Source: Pogonophryne albipinna
Lineage: Eukaryota > Chordata > Actinopteri > Perciformes > Artedidraconidae
Length of the DNA: 64,000 nucleotides
Direction of reading: 5' to 3'
Assembly (NCBI GenBank): GCA_028583405.1
Contig: CM053262.1
Location: 22,251,521 to 22,315,520, forward strand
Part shown: positions 1-11,935 of the stretch, in pieces
Layout of the letters: the number at the start of each line of letters is the position of its first letter
Numbering within the stretch: position 1 is the first letter of the stretch
Translations under genes and position numbers: made by a program
The notes under the pieces: generated by a model
The model's database searches: none
Seen by the model: only the letters and a program-made list of their open reading frames with translations
What the model was told of the DNA's origin: nothing

Positions 1-900
1 TGGTTCCGGCTTCAGTACCGGCCCCAGTAGCCTTGGTCCAGACTCCAGTTTCGGCTCCAGTACTGGCTCTCCGGCCGACGCCAGCCCCTCGTCTCCTGTC
101 GGCGTTCCGGCCGTCTCCAGCCCCCCGTGTTCTGTCGGCGAACCGACCGTCTCAAGTCCTCTCTCAAGTCCCTTGACTACAACTCTTCTGCCGGGGGTCC
201 TGCCAACCCTATGTCCGGTCCCGTTGGGGGTCCCGCCGACTACTCTTCTGCCGGGGGTCCTGCCAATCCTATGTCCTGTCCCGTTGGGGGTTCCGCCGAC
301 TACTCTTCTGCCGGGGGTCCTGCCAACCCTATGTCCTGTGCCCGGAGATGTCCCGTCAGCGCCTACCTACCTGCCTGTCCTCCGGAGTTGTCCCGTCGCC
401 GCCTTCTTGCCCGTCCTTGTGCCCGGCCCCCTGAGTTCCCCAGCCGCGGCCATTGTCCTTGTGCCCGGCCCCCTGAGTTCCCCAGCCGCGGTCTTCGCCC
501 TCGAGCCCGGCCCCCTGAGAGCCGCGGTCTTCGCCCTCGAGCCCGGCCCCCTGAGTGCCGCGGTCTTCACCCTCGAGCCCGGCCCCCTGACTTTCCCGGC
601 CGCGGCCCTCGCCCTCAGGCCCGGCCCCCTGACTCTTCCAGCCGCTGCCTTCGCCCTCATGCTCGGCCCCCTGAGTTCGCCCGCTGTGGTCTTCGCCCCT
701 TTATGAACTCTGCCTTGCCCCCGGGCCGTCCGCCCACGACCCCCACCACGAACTCTGCCTTGCCCCCAGGCCGTCCGCCCGAGACCCCCACAATGAACTC
801 TGCCTTGCCCCCAGGCCGTCCGCCCGAGACCCCTTCCTGGACCTCTGCCGTGCCCCTGGGCTGTCAGCCCAAACCCGTCCTCCAGACCCCCTCCACCCAC
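1..900 (+). repeat. GC-rich proline-coding tandem repeat array
   Basis: Three kinds of tandem unit follow each other. Units of about 60 bases (near 175, 238 and 298) share ctcttctgccgggggtcctg. Units of 36-42 bases from 421 share cggccccctgag. Units of about 45-55 bases from 706 share aactctgccttgccccc. Frame 2 is open from the window edge to a stop at about 706 and would encode a Pro/Leu/Val/Ala-rich protein with repeats such as LLPGVLP and PGPL; frame 1 is open from 127 to 978. The opposite strand is also open, as expected for GC-rich DNA with unit lengths that are often multiples of three. I recognise no domain. It could be the repetitive part of an element or gene running off the left edge. 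No splice site or poly-A signal settles this. Confidence 0.6.
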
Positions 901-978
901 CCTTTTGGCCCTAGTGATGCAGAAATAAATGCATGCAAAGCCTTTGTGTTTCAGTTCTTATTAGGGCGGCACAATTAA

Positions 979-1199
979 TTGAAAGGTTATCCTAATCACA
1001 AAATGGACTGCAGAGAAGTCCTGGTTAACAAATCCCACCATGATTCTTTTAATATATATATGATAATGTGAGTATGTTTTTAAAATGATAATTCCCTTTT
1101 ATCTCCCAAATAATATCGCAAATGCAAAAAGTGATTTTTTTCCAAATCGTGCAGCCCTCCTATTTGTGTAATAGAAAAGTTCCCATGGACAAACAGACC
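979..1199. other. AT-rich stretch, nothing recognised
   Basis: Unique-looking AT-rich sequence between the GC-rich array and the next repeat. I see no gene, structured RNA or clear repeat here. Confidence 0.4.
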
Positions 1200-2175
1200 A
1201 TACTAAACCCCCGGCGGGACCCTGTTTTTTTTTTTCACGACACTGTGTCTCAGGGGATCTTAATATTTAAGAACCTATTAATGTGTTATACCAGATTAAC
1301 GGAAATAATCTCAGCTAACTGACGATACAAACAATTTTTACCAAAACAAAACACAAGTCTCATAAGAAGCATCTAAATGAGCCCTTAGCGAAAAATGAGC
1401 CCTTGCGAAAAATGCTAACGGACATTGGCACAGAACTCAAGATAAAAGTACCCTTATTACTTATCGTAGCTGCACATACAAGATATCCGATTAAAGCTGA
1501 GGTTCCACAGATTATTTAAGTATATAGTATCATCACTGAGTGATCCGAACTCGCGACAGGGAAAAGTTAGCTGCTAATGGTAGCCACCAGAGTGACTGCT
1601 GCTTCCGGTCTTGGCTATTCGGCAGTCTAACACACACACATTACCAAATAAGCACTAGGTGGGAGTTCCCCTCGATTCCATTGGCTCTGACGGTCAGAAA
1701 GAGATGTCACATGTCAAAATCCAGCAAGGGGGGGCCAGAGATATGGAAAATCCACCCAAATGACCCCAGAAGAGGTTTTTGTTTGCTAAATCTGTCTAAA
1801 AGGGTCAAATATCACTTGTTTTGCATCAATCTTGATACTTATTATATGTTGTACTTTGGATTCCTAAAGCTTTTAGTCTACTAGTACTAACCCATCATCC
1901 AAGGTTAGTTTTCACTAGAAGTACAAAATATGTTTTGGACGGACACTATAATTTACAGTTTTTTACCATGTTCAATCCGAATTTTCTTTAAAATAAAAAA
2001 ACATCTATATTGATTCTGACTTTTCTACATCCAACTCACAGGTTTATCATTACTTTGAGAAAAAAGATTATTAATTTACCCCTTTTAGAAGGGAAGATAT
2101 GGTCATTTGTTCTGGGAATGTCATTTTCGAGCCGGAGACATGAAAAACAGGCTCGGGTTTTAATAGGTTAATTGG
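1200..2175. repeat. Dispersed repeat family A, copy 1
   Basis: The segment shares long stretches with two other places in the window. Its first part (poly-T run, then cacgacactgtgtctcaggg at about 1237) matches 9500-9720. Its second part (agatatggaaaatccaccca at about 1739 through gattattaatt at about 2072) matches 63660-64000 in the same orientation at visibly high identity. The right border ends in ttaataggttaatt, while the related copy at 9484 begins ttaacctgttaag, so the family may have TTAACCTNTTAA-like inverted ends. No protein domain is visible. It is probably a non-autonomous DNA transposon. Confidence 0.6.
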
Positions 2176-3681
2176 TGCTTTTCAGTTTCATTTACAAATC
2201 CAAGGTTGAACTAGATTAATTTTATTCCGTTTTAATTGAAAGTGCAAACTCTAAAGTTCACCACCCACCACTTAGATTGTTAACTTCCTCTCACATAAAA
2301 AACAAGCTGGTGCTATTCTTTATTTTTCTTATATAGCAGATTCAGGCAGTAGAAGTATAGATTCACACTTATGAAGCTCAGCGCAAGTTCAACCAGGAAG
2401 ACCTTCTTTACTCATTCATTTACTGTGCTACATTACTAGTACTCTCTCTCCTCTCAATAAGTGATCGGGGCGTCACTACCCAGCTTAACCAATCACTTCG
2501 CTCTATTCTCACAAGCCTATCATAGCGCTCCGCTAACCCTTTTAAATCTGCTCTCCCCCTCTGACAGCTGTCATTTCAGGAGACTCAACGCAACCCTCCA
2601 ACACCCCTTTTCACCTCCTGTCCCTCTGAATCCAGGGTCAAGCTAAGCCCCTCCCCTTCAGACCAACCCCAACTATCCATTCACCACCACCAGGGTTTAG
2701 ACCCCGGGGGGTTTCATCGGATCCGTTCTCCCCTCCCGAATGATACTCCTGCACAACGGGGGCCGAATCGCCAAAACTCCATTACATTCATTTGTGTATT
2801 CCTGGCAATAAATATGTATTCTTACATCAAAACCGTCTCTCCTAATTGAAAAAAGTATTATCCTACAGAACAGTACTGCTTAGTGCTTACAGAGAAGAGA
2901 TAACATCTGACCCTTTACAACAAACACTATATGATGTTTTTAAGTTTTAACTAACACTGTAAATCTATTTTAATATCCTGATTACTTATCCCATTACATC
3001 TGTTACTCCCCAAGCCTGGAAAAACTTCAACTTATTGTACTTACTTATGTATTCTGTGTTTAGTTAAAGTCCAATTGTGTATTTTTCTGTGCAATTGTTG
3101 CCAAAAAGCAATTAAATACCCATTAAATATTAACATTTCTTCTGTGACTTTCTGAATACTAACCTCCCCTTGTGTTAAAGACAGGATGTTGAGAGGAAAC
3201 TGGGGACAGGATCGTCACGGTCGGGTTTATTTATGGCCACAATCAAAGTGTGGCCCCCTGTGGAGGGATGTTGTGTCGTTAGAGGAGGCCCCTCTCACTC
3301 TGTCGCAGTCATAAAGACATCAATTAGTGTAAAAGCTCTGTGGATCTTCCCTCTGTCACCTTCTGAATGTGACTTTTAGAGCAGATGTAATGGCGTTGAG
3401 AAGCAGCCAGAAATATTGGAGAGACTGCTGAGTCAGCGCTCTGATACTCCCTGCATACTGATCAAGAGCCTGAGATGATAAAAACATTTGTGTTGTGCAA
3501 GAGGACTAGCCCCCCCCCCCTCCCTGCTTTTAATGAGTTTCCAAATAAGTTTGAGAGAAGTAATGCATTTAAAAGGAACTTTTTCATCAGTTTATGTCGG
3601 TGCATTCCAAGCTTTGTTTGTCTGTTTGAATTTCAGCAGGATTATGGAAAAACAAAAAGCCCCATTTGTATTAAAGGTGGT
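2176..3681. other. Mostly unique DNA with a possible retroelement 3' end
   Basis: Around 2461-2840 a C-rich segment (aacgggggccgaatcgcc near 2756) leads to cctggcaataaatatgtatt at about 2803. That resembles a transcript 3' end with an AATAAA signal and could be an LTR or LINE tail. The rest, including 2840-3681, shows no gene or repeat I recognise. Short open frames near 3475-3693 run into the LINE insertion and are chance readings. Confidence 0.35.
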
Positions 3682-5573
3682 GAAAGGGTGTAGCGAGGCA
3701 GCTGCAAGGTACCGACAGGCCCGAAGGGCATCAGCCTCAGCCGTGGCCGAGGCAAAGCAGCAGGTGTGGGAGAAGTTGGGAGAAGACATGGAAAAGGACT
3801 TTCGGGCGGCACCAAAGTTGTTCTGGAAAACTGTCCGACACCTCAGGAGGGGGAAGCAGGGGACCATCCAAGCTGTGTACAGTAAGGATGGGACGCTGTT
3901 GACCTCAACTGATGGAGTGTTAGGGCGTTGGAAGGAACACTTTGAGGAACTCCTGAACCCGACAACTCCGCCCTCTATGTTAGAGGCACAGCTGGAGTAT
4001 GACGGGGGATCAACACCAATCTCCCGGGGGGAGGTCACTGAGGTCGTCAAACAACTCCACAGTGGCAAAGCCCCGGGGGTGGATGAGATCTGCCCAGAAA
4101 TGCTGAAGGCTCTGGGTGTTGAGGGACTGTCATGGTTGACACGTCTCATCAACGTTGCGTGGAAGTCGGAAACAGTACCGAAGGAGTGGCAGACTAGGGG
4201 TGGTGGTTCCCCTTTTCAAAAAGGGAGATCAGAGGGTGTGTGCCAATTACAGAGGCCTCACACTACTCAGCCTCCCCGGGAAAGTTTACTCTAAGGTACT
4301 CGAAAGGAGGGTCAGGCCGATTGTCGAACCTCAGATTGAGGAGGAACAATGCGGATTCCGTCCTGGTCGTGGAACGACGGATCAGCTTTTTACTCTCGCA
4401 AGGATCCTGGAGGGGGCCTGGGAGTACGCTTATCCGGTCTACATGTGTTTTGTAGACTTGGAGAAGGCGTATGACCGAGTTCCCAGGGAGTTACTGTAGG
4501 AGGTGCTGTGGGAGTATGGGGTGAGGGGGTCTCTACTCAGGGCCATCCAATCTCTGTACTCCCAAAGCGAGAGCTGTGTCCGAGTCCTCGGCAGTAAGTC
4601 TGACCCATTTCCGGTGAGGGTTGGCCTCCGCCAGGGCTGCGCTTTGTCACCAATCCTGTTTGTAATATACATGGATCAGATTTCGAGGCGTAGTCGTGGG
4701 GGAGGGGGTCTGCAGTTCGGTGGACTAAGGATTGCACCACTGCTTTTTGCAGATGATGTGGTTCTGATGGCTTCATCGGTCTGCGACCTTCAGCACTCAC
4801 TGGATCGGTTCGCAACCGAGTGTGAAGCGGCTGGGATGAGGATCAGCACCTCCAAATCTGAGGCCATGGTTCTCAGCAGGAAACCGATAGACTGTCCACT
4901 CCAAGTAGGGAATGAGTCCTTACCCCAAGTGAAGGAGTTCAAGTATCTCGGGGTCTTGTTCTCGAGTGAGGGAACAATGGAGCGTGAGATGGGCCGGAGA
5001 ATCGGAGCAGCGGGAGCGGTACTGCAGTCGCTTTACCGCACCGTTGTGACGAAAAGGGAGCTGAGCCAGAAGGCAAAGCTCTCTGTCTACCGGGCCATTT
5101 TCGTTCCTACCCTCACCTATGGTCATGTAGGATGGGTCATGGCCGAAAGAACGAGATCGAGAATATAAGCGGCCGAGATGGGTTTTCTCCGCAGGGTGGC
5201 TGGCGTCTCCCTTAGGGATAAGGTGAGAAGTTCAGTCATCCGGGAGGGACTCAGAGTTGAACTGCTCCTCCTTCGCGTCGAAAGGAGCCGGTTGAGGTGG
5301 TTCGGGCACCTAGTTAGGATGCCACCTGGGCGCCTCCCTAGGGAGGTGTTCCAGGCACGTCCAGCTGGGAAGAGACCAAGGGGTAGACCTAGGAACAGGT
5401 GGGATTATATCTCTTCGCTGGCCTGGGAGCGCCTTGGGATCCCCCAGTCAGAGCTGGTTGATGTCGCCAGGGAAAGGAACGTTTGGGGCTCTCTGCTGGA
5501 ACTGCTACCCCCGTGACCCGACCACGGATAAGCGGGAGAAGATGGATGGATGGATGGAAAGGGTATAGCGAGG
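3682..5573 (+). mobile_element. RTE-clade (Rex3-like) LINE, 5'-truncated, with target-site duplication
   Basis: The element body is 3699-5556. It is flanked by a 17-base direct repeat, gaaagggtgtagcgagg at 3682-3698 and gaaagggtatagcgagg at 5557-5573, with a single mismatch. It ends in tggatggatgg, matching the (GATG/TGGA)n tail known for Rex3 elements of the RTE clade in teleosts. The coding part begins inside the region upstream of the reverse transcriptase, so the 5' part including the endonuclease is missing, as is usual after incomplete target-primed reverse transcription. A shorter relative lies at 37298-37518. The subfamily name is by recognition and would need a repeat library to confirm. 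Confidence 0.88.
3699..5516 (+). pseudogene. Broken reverse transcriptase ORF of the Rex3-like LINE
   Basis: The reading starts in frame 2 with the pre-RT region (SGKAPGVDEICPEML near 4052-4096). It must shift to frame 3 at about 4195, where an extra base follows tggcagact, to continue with VVVPLFKKGD and NYRGLTLL. RT landmarks in order are the QCGFRPGRGTTDQ block, FVDLEKAYDRVP (first catalytic Asp), LRQGCALSPILF and LLFADDVVLMAS (FADD catalytic pair near 4750), then the YLGVLF thumb region and the C-terminal GRPRNRWDYISSLAWERLG block. In-frame stops occur at about 4498 (tag) and 5166 (taa). Compared with the copy at 37.3 kb, one Arg codon is missing from RW(R)DYIS. It therefore cannot encode an active reverse transcriptase. 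Confidence 0.9.
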
Positions 5574-8500
5574 GCGTGAAGAAACATATTACATGTTGTA
5601 CCCAGATCAGCAGTTATAGTTAACTTTGGTGCTACATACGATTGTTATATAGATTTGTATAGCAGTGGTTCTAAGAGTGCTAATTGGAGGGGGTTCATTA
5701 CATTATTATACTCTTTTTCAACAATATATTACAGGTCTCAGATGTATACAAAACATGTCTCTGAAGTATTTGGCTCGAAACACCAAACAGATCATTGCAG
5801 CATCCCATAATCCGCTCTGTTTCAGCCCTGTTTCCAAAGTGCTGATTCTGTGTCTGTAGCTTTAAATGCTAATGAGCTGCTGCTGGCCACGCCCCTCTGA
5901 GAGATGATTGGTTCAAAACACACAATGATGCTCTAGGAGGAGATTCAGGTGATAAGGTAGGATTCAGTTTCACCACACCACCCCCCCCCCCCCTCAGAGA
6001 GACACGCCCCTCTCATCAGCTGCTCCTCATCTCCAATCAAGTCAGTATTTAAGCCTCATGCTCACACCTCCACCACTTTGAGTCCTTACCTGTGTTGTTT
6101 ACCTGCCCTGTACCTCATCAGTTTTGGCATTTAACATCATAGCAAACTGTTCCTGGTTTCCTGTGTGCTGCATTTAGGCTCAAACACACAATGGATATAC
6201 AACAAGATCTGGATATTGCCATAGTATTGCATTTCCCTCATAGAGCACCAATATAAGAGACATCTGTAAAACTGCTGACAGAACACAGAGAGCTTCAAAC
6301 AAGGTAATATGTTTTAAAGTCAGAAAAAGCCGTGACGTCATCTTCAATGAGCGCCCCAAAAAAAAACACAGCCGTTAGCTCTTAGCACTCAGAGCTCACA
6401 GCTCTTCATATCTGTTCAGAAACTAGACAAAAGTTAAACAAGTACAAACCACAGACTGTCTGTGTCATGGAGAATACAGTCACTGGTTTATTTATGTCTG
6501 TATAGGCCGTTGTTGTGAGTGTGGACGGTCGGAGCATATATAACGTTAGCTTAGCCAAGCTCCATTCAGAAAACACGCATTTTAAAAGGTTCTTCGCCTG
6601 CCGTCTGTCTGCAGACTTGTCAAAGCATTAATTCATGGTTTTTACTAACCGGTATCAGTATGTTGTTACTTCGGCATCATTTTGAAACGTGTATTACAAT
6701 TAAATCACGGTCAAATATGTTCATCTTGTTGTAGTTGTAGCCCCCTTGCCAGTGATTCTCTCTCTAGTTTAGCATACTCAGCCCGACTCAGCCTGGTTGT
6801 TCCTGGCCAAAGAACCACGATTTAGTCGGGCCAAAAAAAAGGTGAAAAAGTAGCCCCGGGCCAAAACTAGGCCAAGTGGAAGCGCAACCAAAAACGGGCC
6901 CCGCACGGCTCGGCACGCTTAAAGCGAGCTACCCGCTGCAGTGGAAGCGCGCCATTACAGTGTCCTTCAAAACTCACTACAGATGAATGTCTGCATGGGA
7001 GAGTTCAAAGAGTCAGGGGATGGCATTTAAAAATCACGAAACCACATATTGCAAAAAGCTGCTATTTTATTAGAATTGTGTGTGGGTTTATCCTTTAAAT
7101 TGATGTGTACGTCAAAATGGCTGACATTCAAGAGGTCATACTCTGTCCTATTGTCCTATTTTAGCCTTTACATGCACACAAACCTTTATAACGCACTACA
7201 GGAAGGGGAAGACCCAAACAAGCCTAATAGGGCCTCTTTAAATACTGTGCAGTAAATCGTTTCCAATAGGGAGCCGTTCCTGATAATGAGCCAGGAAGTG
7301 TTATTGTTTGTGTGACACGCATGTCGTGCCCCTAAATGAGGCCAACAACAGCTGGATATACCATCTCCTGGTTAGATGTCATCAACATTCACAAACACAC
7401 ACAACATACATTTTGAGGTACACGTGCATTACTTGTCCATTTTATGCTACTTCATCTTTGTACTCCACTACCGCTGCCGTCATTTTAGCCTATTTTTAAA
7501 CTCTGATTCTGTGCACCTGAGGTGATTCAAGATAACATATTGAACAACTTTAGTTCTTTCCAGTACACCTTCATGTGATCCCATTTACACCTTGTAAAAA
7601 CAGGAATCAATGAAGAGTGGCAACATGTGCCGAGGCAGGGTTAATTCCGTAAGTGCACATCTTCCCGTCTGACCGTAATTGAAGTGACAGGTGGCTCGAA
7701 GGCGAGGGTGACGATGGGTGAAAAGTAGCCGTGTGCTAAATCAACAGCTTTGCCCGTAACTGTGCATAAAATGAGAAATGCCTTTAATGCAAGTATCACC
7801 GTGTCATTTGAACACCTGTTGTGAGCAGGAGGTTCTGAAAATACGTTTATTTTCCAATCATATTGGTTTGAATGATTTGATTTATAGGTTTATATGCTTT
7901 TTGTTCACATGCTGCTGTTGTGGCGATGGAGCCGTAAGAAAGAATTGAAGTGCATGACGGATAAAAAAACCTCTGCATTTCAATTAACTTAATCTGGCCT
8001 GCAGAGGGGTTTTTGGGAAAGTGAAATGTCCGCTGGTCTGGAACCAAGAAGAAGACAAGCCTCAGAGGCATGCTAATCAAAAAGACTTAATGACATACTG
8101 ATAAGAGTGCAGTTTAGGATAACGAATTAAGGTGTTTGGATGACAAGGATGGTTGGGAAAGCAGGCTGCTGTCTGTGGTAACCAAACGATATTGATGTGA
8201 TGTAATGTGATTAATCCTCTTGGTGTGAAGATGAAAGGCCGGTGTGTCGTCAGGGTGCTAGTGGAGCCTCACAGCGGCGAAACCGTGCCGTGCCACACTA
8301 ATTGCGGCTCAGTTGAGGCCCCCTCCGCAAGATGAGGCCCCACACAGTCTGCATGATCGGCCTGTAGGGAGGGACGTCCCTGTCAAGAAGCTACGATAAT
8401 AACACTTGTTTTGTATCTTAGTCTCTTTACCAGCATTCTCTGTTAGATAAAGCAAATGAATGTAAAAAGACACGTAATGGCAGGTGTGTTGCTTCCTGAT

Positions 8501-9180
8501 GTCTTTGGGTAATGTAGGGCACGTTAGAATAAGATGAACCCTTTTATTTCATTCTTTATAATTGAGCTTACATGCTGTCAAGGTCTCATCTCGGAGACAT
8601 TCATTCAATACTCTTCACTGACTTTAATATGCTGAATCCGTGGAAGAAGAAATATGAGTTTAGCCGTTATTTGCACATCTAAATTGGCACTTTTATATAA
8701 GCGCTTTGACCAGATTTATGGAACAGACATAATCTTTTATTACTGAAATATAAGAGTAATGAGTTACAGAACACTTTTATAGTTTGAGTGACTTTTAATG
8801 ACTGAGGGGGCTGTTAAAGGGGGAAACCTTTTTAATAAAATAAAATGTATTGATGTAACTATAGCCCCAGGGAGGCTTAATAAAAAAGGTCATGATTAGA
8901 CGACTGTTTCAAAATCAAACGAGCAATTTCATAAGTATGTAGCACTTGTAGAGCAAGTATTTTGAATATATGAACAATTCTCTGTCGAATCTGCAGAGGA
9001 AGCGCTGGGACAAAAGTGCATGAAAGCAAGCTGCGTGAAACTGATCTACAAAGCTAGTTCTATTGATCGCTTCCACTCGGTGTCAGTGCTAAGGACAGCG
9101 CCATACCTACGACCGAAAACCAGCGCTGTCCGTGGTTTCCAAAACGTTGTATATTGACAGAAACTCCAGCTGAAGGGAAC
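5574..9180. other. Long non-coding stretch with scattered repeat remnants
   Basis: No gene is visible. Pieces resembling dispersed repeats are 5865-5960 (a Cys/Gly-free, cacgcccctctgag-type segment), 6780-6965 (tagtcgggcc, then gtggaagcgc twice) and about 6990-7243, which ends in aatagggcctctttaaa, the terminus of a MITE family seen again at 10.98, 11.06, 36.9 and 40.88 kb. The stretch 7244-9180 appears unique. 8220-8380 is GC-richer than its surroundings, but I see no open frame or motif in it. Confidence 0.4.
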
Positions 9181-9373
9181 ATTACATTACATGTCACTTG
9201 TTAGACGCTTTTATCCAAAGCGACTTACATTCTCAATACTGTGGGCAATCCCCACAGGAGCCATTTGGGGTGAAGGGTCTCAGGGACACAACGACATGCT
9301 GACTGCATGGGGTTTGAACCTGTGACCCCCTGATCCCAACACCAATACACAACCCACTGCACCACACGCCTCC
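9181..9373 (-). mobile_element. tRNA-derived SINE, copy 1
   Basis: Read on the minus strand, it starts with ggaggcgtgtggtgcagtgg, giving an A-box-like tggtgcagtgg, then a B-box-like aggttcaaacccc. The body follows, and the tail gtaagtcgctttggataaaa leads to aatgtaatgt. The same architecture recurs at 30658-30844, 44160-44350 and 44582-44772. The internal RNA polymerase III promoter boxes and the tail shared with many fish SINEs support a tRNA-derived SINE. I do not name the subfamily. Confidence 0.85.
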
Positions 9374-9408
9374 TCATAGGGATTTTAGCCTTTGCAGACC
9401 ATTTACAT

Positions 9409-10936
9409 TAGGGCTGCACGGTATTGAAAAAAACTGACATCGCGATTTTTTCCCCCCCTGCGGTATATATTGCGGTTTTTTTAACCTGTTAAGCCCCAAA
9501 GTCCACGCGGGTACTTTACTTTTTTTTTTCACGACAGTGTCTCAGGGGATCGTAATATTTAAGAACCTATTAATGTGTTATACCAGATTAACGGAAATAA
9601 TCTCAGCTAATTGACGATACAAACCATTTTTACCAAAACAAAACACAAGTCTCATAAGAAGCATCTAAATGACCCATGAGCGAAAAATGCTACCGCACTT
9701 TGGCACAGAACTCAAGATAAATATATATATATATATATATATACATACAAGATATCCGATTAAAGCTGAGGTTCCACAGATTATTTAGGTATATATTATC
9801 ATCACTGAGTGATCTGAACCCGCGACAGGGGAAGCAAACTCAGACATCACAACACGTACCTTTACGTAGCTTCTAGGGGAGATGTCTCACCGTAGCTGTC
9901 AATCTGATCAAAAGACGTGTTCAATGGCATTAAAACGAGAAAGAAAAAACGCGGCTGAATCGGTTAATCCATAGGTTTTTAACGTCTCTGTATAAAAATA
10001 TGATTTAATTTATAATCCATAATTCCATTTTTATGTAAATATCGCAGAGCAAAAGTTAGCTGCTAATGGTAGCCACCAGAGTGGCTGCTGCTTCCGGTCT
10101 TGGCATGTTGCTTACCCTCAAATAAGGGGGTTCATCTGTGAATGAAGAAGAGTGGTAAGGGATCCAAGAGATTAAACGTATTTGTTACGACCCATTAAAC
10201 TATAGGAAGCTTCTTGGAAGTAAATCTTCATTCTCTCCGGTATTGTCCTCCTGTGCCTCGCTCATTTTTTACCAGTGTTTTGATGGTCTGCAAACTAGCA
10301 GGGCGAGGCCTGCTGTGATCTGATCAAGAATGATTGTGATTGGTAGTTTGCTGTGCATGCAGGGGAAGTTCTACACACACCAACACATAAACAAATAAGG
10401 AGTGAGAGTGACGCGTAGCCAAAACCGGAAGCTGCATACACTCTGGTGGCTACCATTAGCAGCTAACTTTTGTGCTCCGATTTTTACATAAAAATGGAAT
10501 TATGGATTATAAACAATTGCTTCAAAGCCACAGATACATTATCAACCTATGGATCAACCGATTCAGCCGCGTTTTTTCTTTCTCGTTTTAATGCCATTGA
10601 ACACGTCTTTTGATCAGATTGACAGCTACGGTGAGACGATCTCCAGTAAAAGCTCCGTAAAAGGTACGTGTTGTGATGTCTGTGTTTGCTTTCCCTGTTG
10701 CGAGATCGGATCGCTTAGATACTATACTTAAATAATCTGTGGAGTCTCAGCTTTAATCGGATATATTGTATGTGCAGTTTCGATAAGTAATAAGGGTATC
10801 TTTATTTTGAATTGTGTGCTAAAGTGCGTTAGCATTTAAAAAAAAAAATGAATAAAACCGCACGTCCCTGCGGTGTGAATACCGCGCATGCGCATACCGC
10901 GGTTATCGCCATGACACGGTATATCGTTCAGCCCTA
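9409..10936. mobile_element. Non-autonomous hAT-like element with 8-bp TSD
   Basis: The ends are inverted: TAGGGCTGCACGGTAT at the left, and at the right a sequence whose complement starts TAGGGCTGAACGATAT. Both are flanked by the perfect 8-base direct repeat ATTTACAT (9401-9408 and 10937-10944), the duplication length of hAT transposases. No transposase frame is present; the interior is largely occupied by a foldback structure related to family A. The element is about 1.5 kb. Confidence 0.85.
9685..10837. repeat. Foldback with about 420-bp arms inside the hAT element
   Basis: 9685-10104 is the reverse complement, at high identity, of 10418-10837. For example, cattaaaacgagaaagaaaa near 9928 pairs with ttttctttctcgttttaatg near 10574, and gatatccgattaaagctgag near 9750 pairs with the segment near 10745. 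The loop is about 310 bases. Bases 9484-9720 outside and in the left arm match copy 1 of family A. The 183-base open frame at 10549-10731 lies in the right arm and is not considered a gene. The left arm carries a short (AT)n run at 9721-9741 that the right arm lacks. Confidence 0.85.
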
Positions 10937-11078
10937 ATTTACATGCACACAAACCTATAGAAAACACTACAGGAGCACACTAGGGCCCCTTTAAAGGTCA
11001 CCTACTATGCAAAATCCACTTTTTCCACATCTGTCAGGAAAAGGAAAACCCTGAAAAAGCAGGGCCTCTTTAAATCAC

Positions 11079-11935
11079 TGAAGTGGAGTCAAAAGTACAA
11101 TATTTACCTAAATGTAGTCGAGTATTATGTGGAAAATTCCCGTTATACTGCATGGTCACATAAAAATGACTGTTGAAAAATAACATTTGCTTATGTTATT
11201 CTCTATTTTCATTATTCCCGTTTGAAATGATGCTCTACACGCGATAAATAATGGATATGTGTAATTAAAAGTAAACTAATGACAGAAATAACACTTGTTT
11301 TTTCACAGATTATTCATTTTCTTAAGTTTATAATTAATCAATGGTTTAGTTTTACACTAAATAATCTCATATGATCATTAATACTTTAGTTTTACAGAAA
11401 ATGCAACACTACTTGTAATTGTGTGATAGGACGCTGAGTAAACACACTTTTAGTTATCATTGTGAAGTCTCTCCCAGCATGCTTCAGGGAGGAAAACCCT
11501 GGTCATGATGCCCCTTCATGACAGCTCTTCTATTGTATCCTGCAAAGTTATATAAAGAGTGTACTTTTTTAATAATACAAGAGCCACTGCCTGTGCATAA
11601 AAGCCTCTATTATCAGGATCATACTCAGACCGACAGCTCTGAGGCTAGAGGCGAACAGGCCGGTTCACTGTCGGTTCAGAGTATTAATGTATCTCCGTCA
11701 ATGTATTCTCTGAGCCTGTAGCTCGCACCAGCTGTTTGTCGCTCTACGCCTGCAGCACACATTGTGACTAGTTGTTTGTTTATTTGTTTGTTTCCCCGGA
11801 CTTCCTCCGATGCCCAGCAGTGATGTAATTACACCAGACAATCCCGTGTTGTGTCATCGCTACTTGAAATTATGGAATATCATGTCAGGACCTCGACACA
11901 AACTGATGAACCCAAATGCACGACCCAGAGACAAA
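11079..11935. other. Non-coding stretch, nothing recognised
   Basis: AT-rich up to about 11470, then mixed composition. No gene-like frame, RNA gene or repeat structure that I can support. Confidence 0.4.

Larger units (their letters stand above)
9385..11078. mobile_element. MITE of the GGGCCTCTTTAA family, split by a hAT insertion
   Basis: Left of the hAT element, 9380-9400 reads gggattttagcctttgcaga. Right of it, 10945-10995 reads gcacacaaacctatagaaaa and on to agggcccctttaa. This is the usual order of a common fish MITE whose other copies (for example 40738-40885) read gattttagcctctgcagac and on to agggcctctttaa. A second terminus-like stretch, cagggcctctttaaa, sits at 11062-11076. Removing the hAT and one 8-base duplication restores a continuous MITE. 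Confidence 0.65.

Noticed and set aside
367..900. 177-codon minus-strand frame
   Set aside because: Antisense shadow of the GC-rich repeat, Gly/Arg-rich with no domain.
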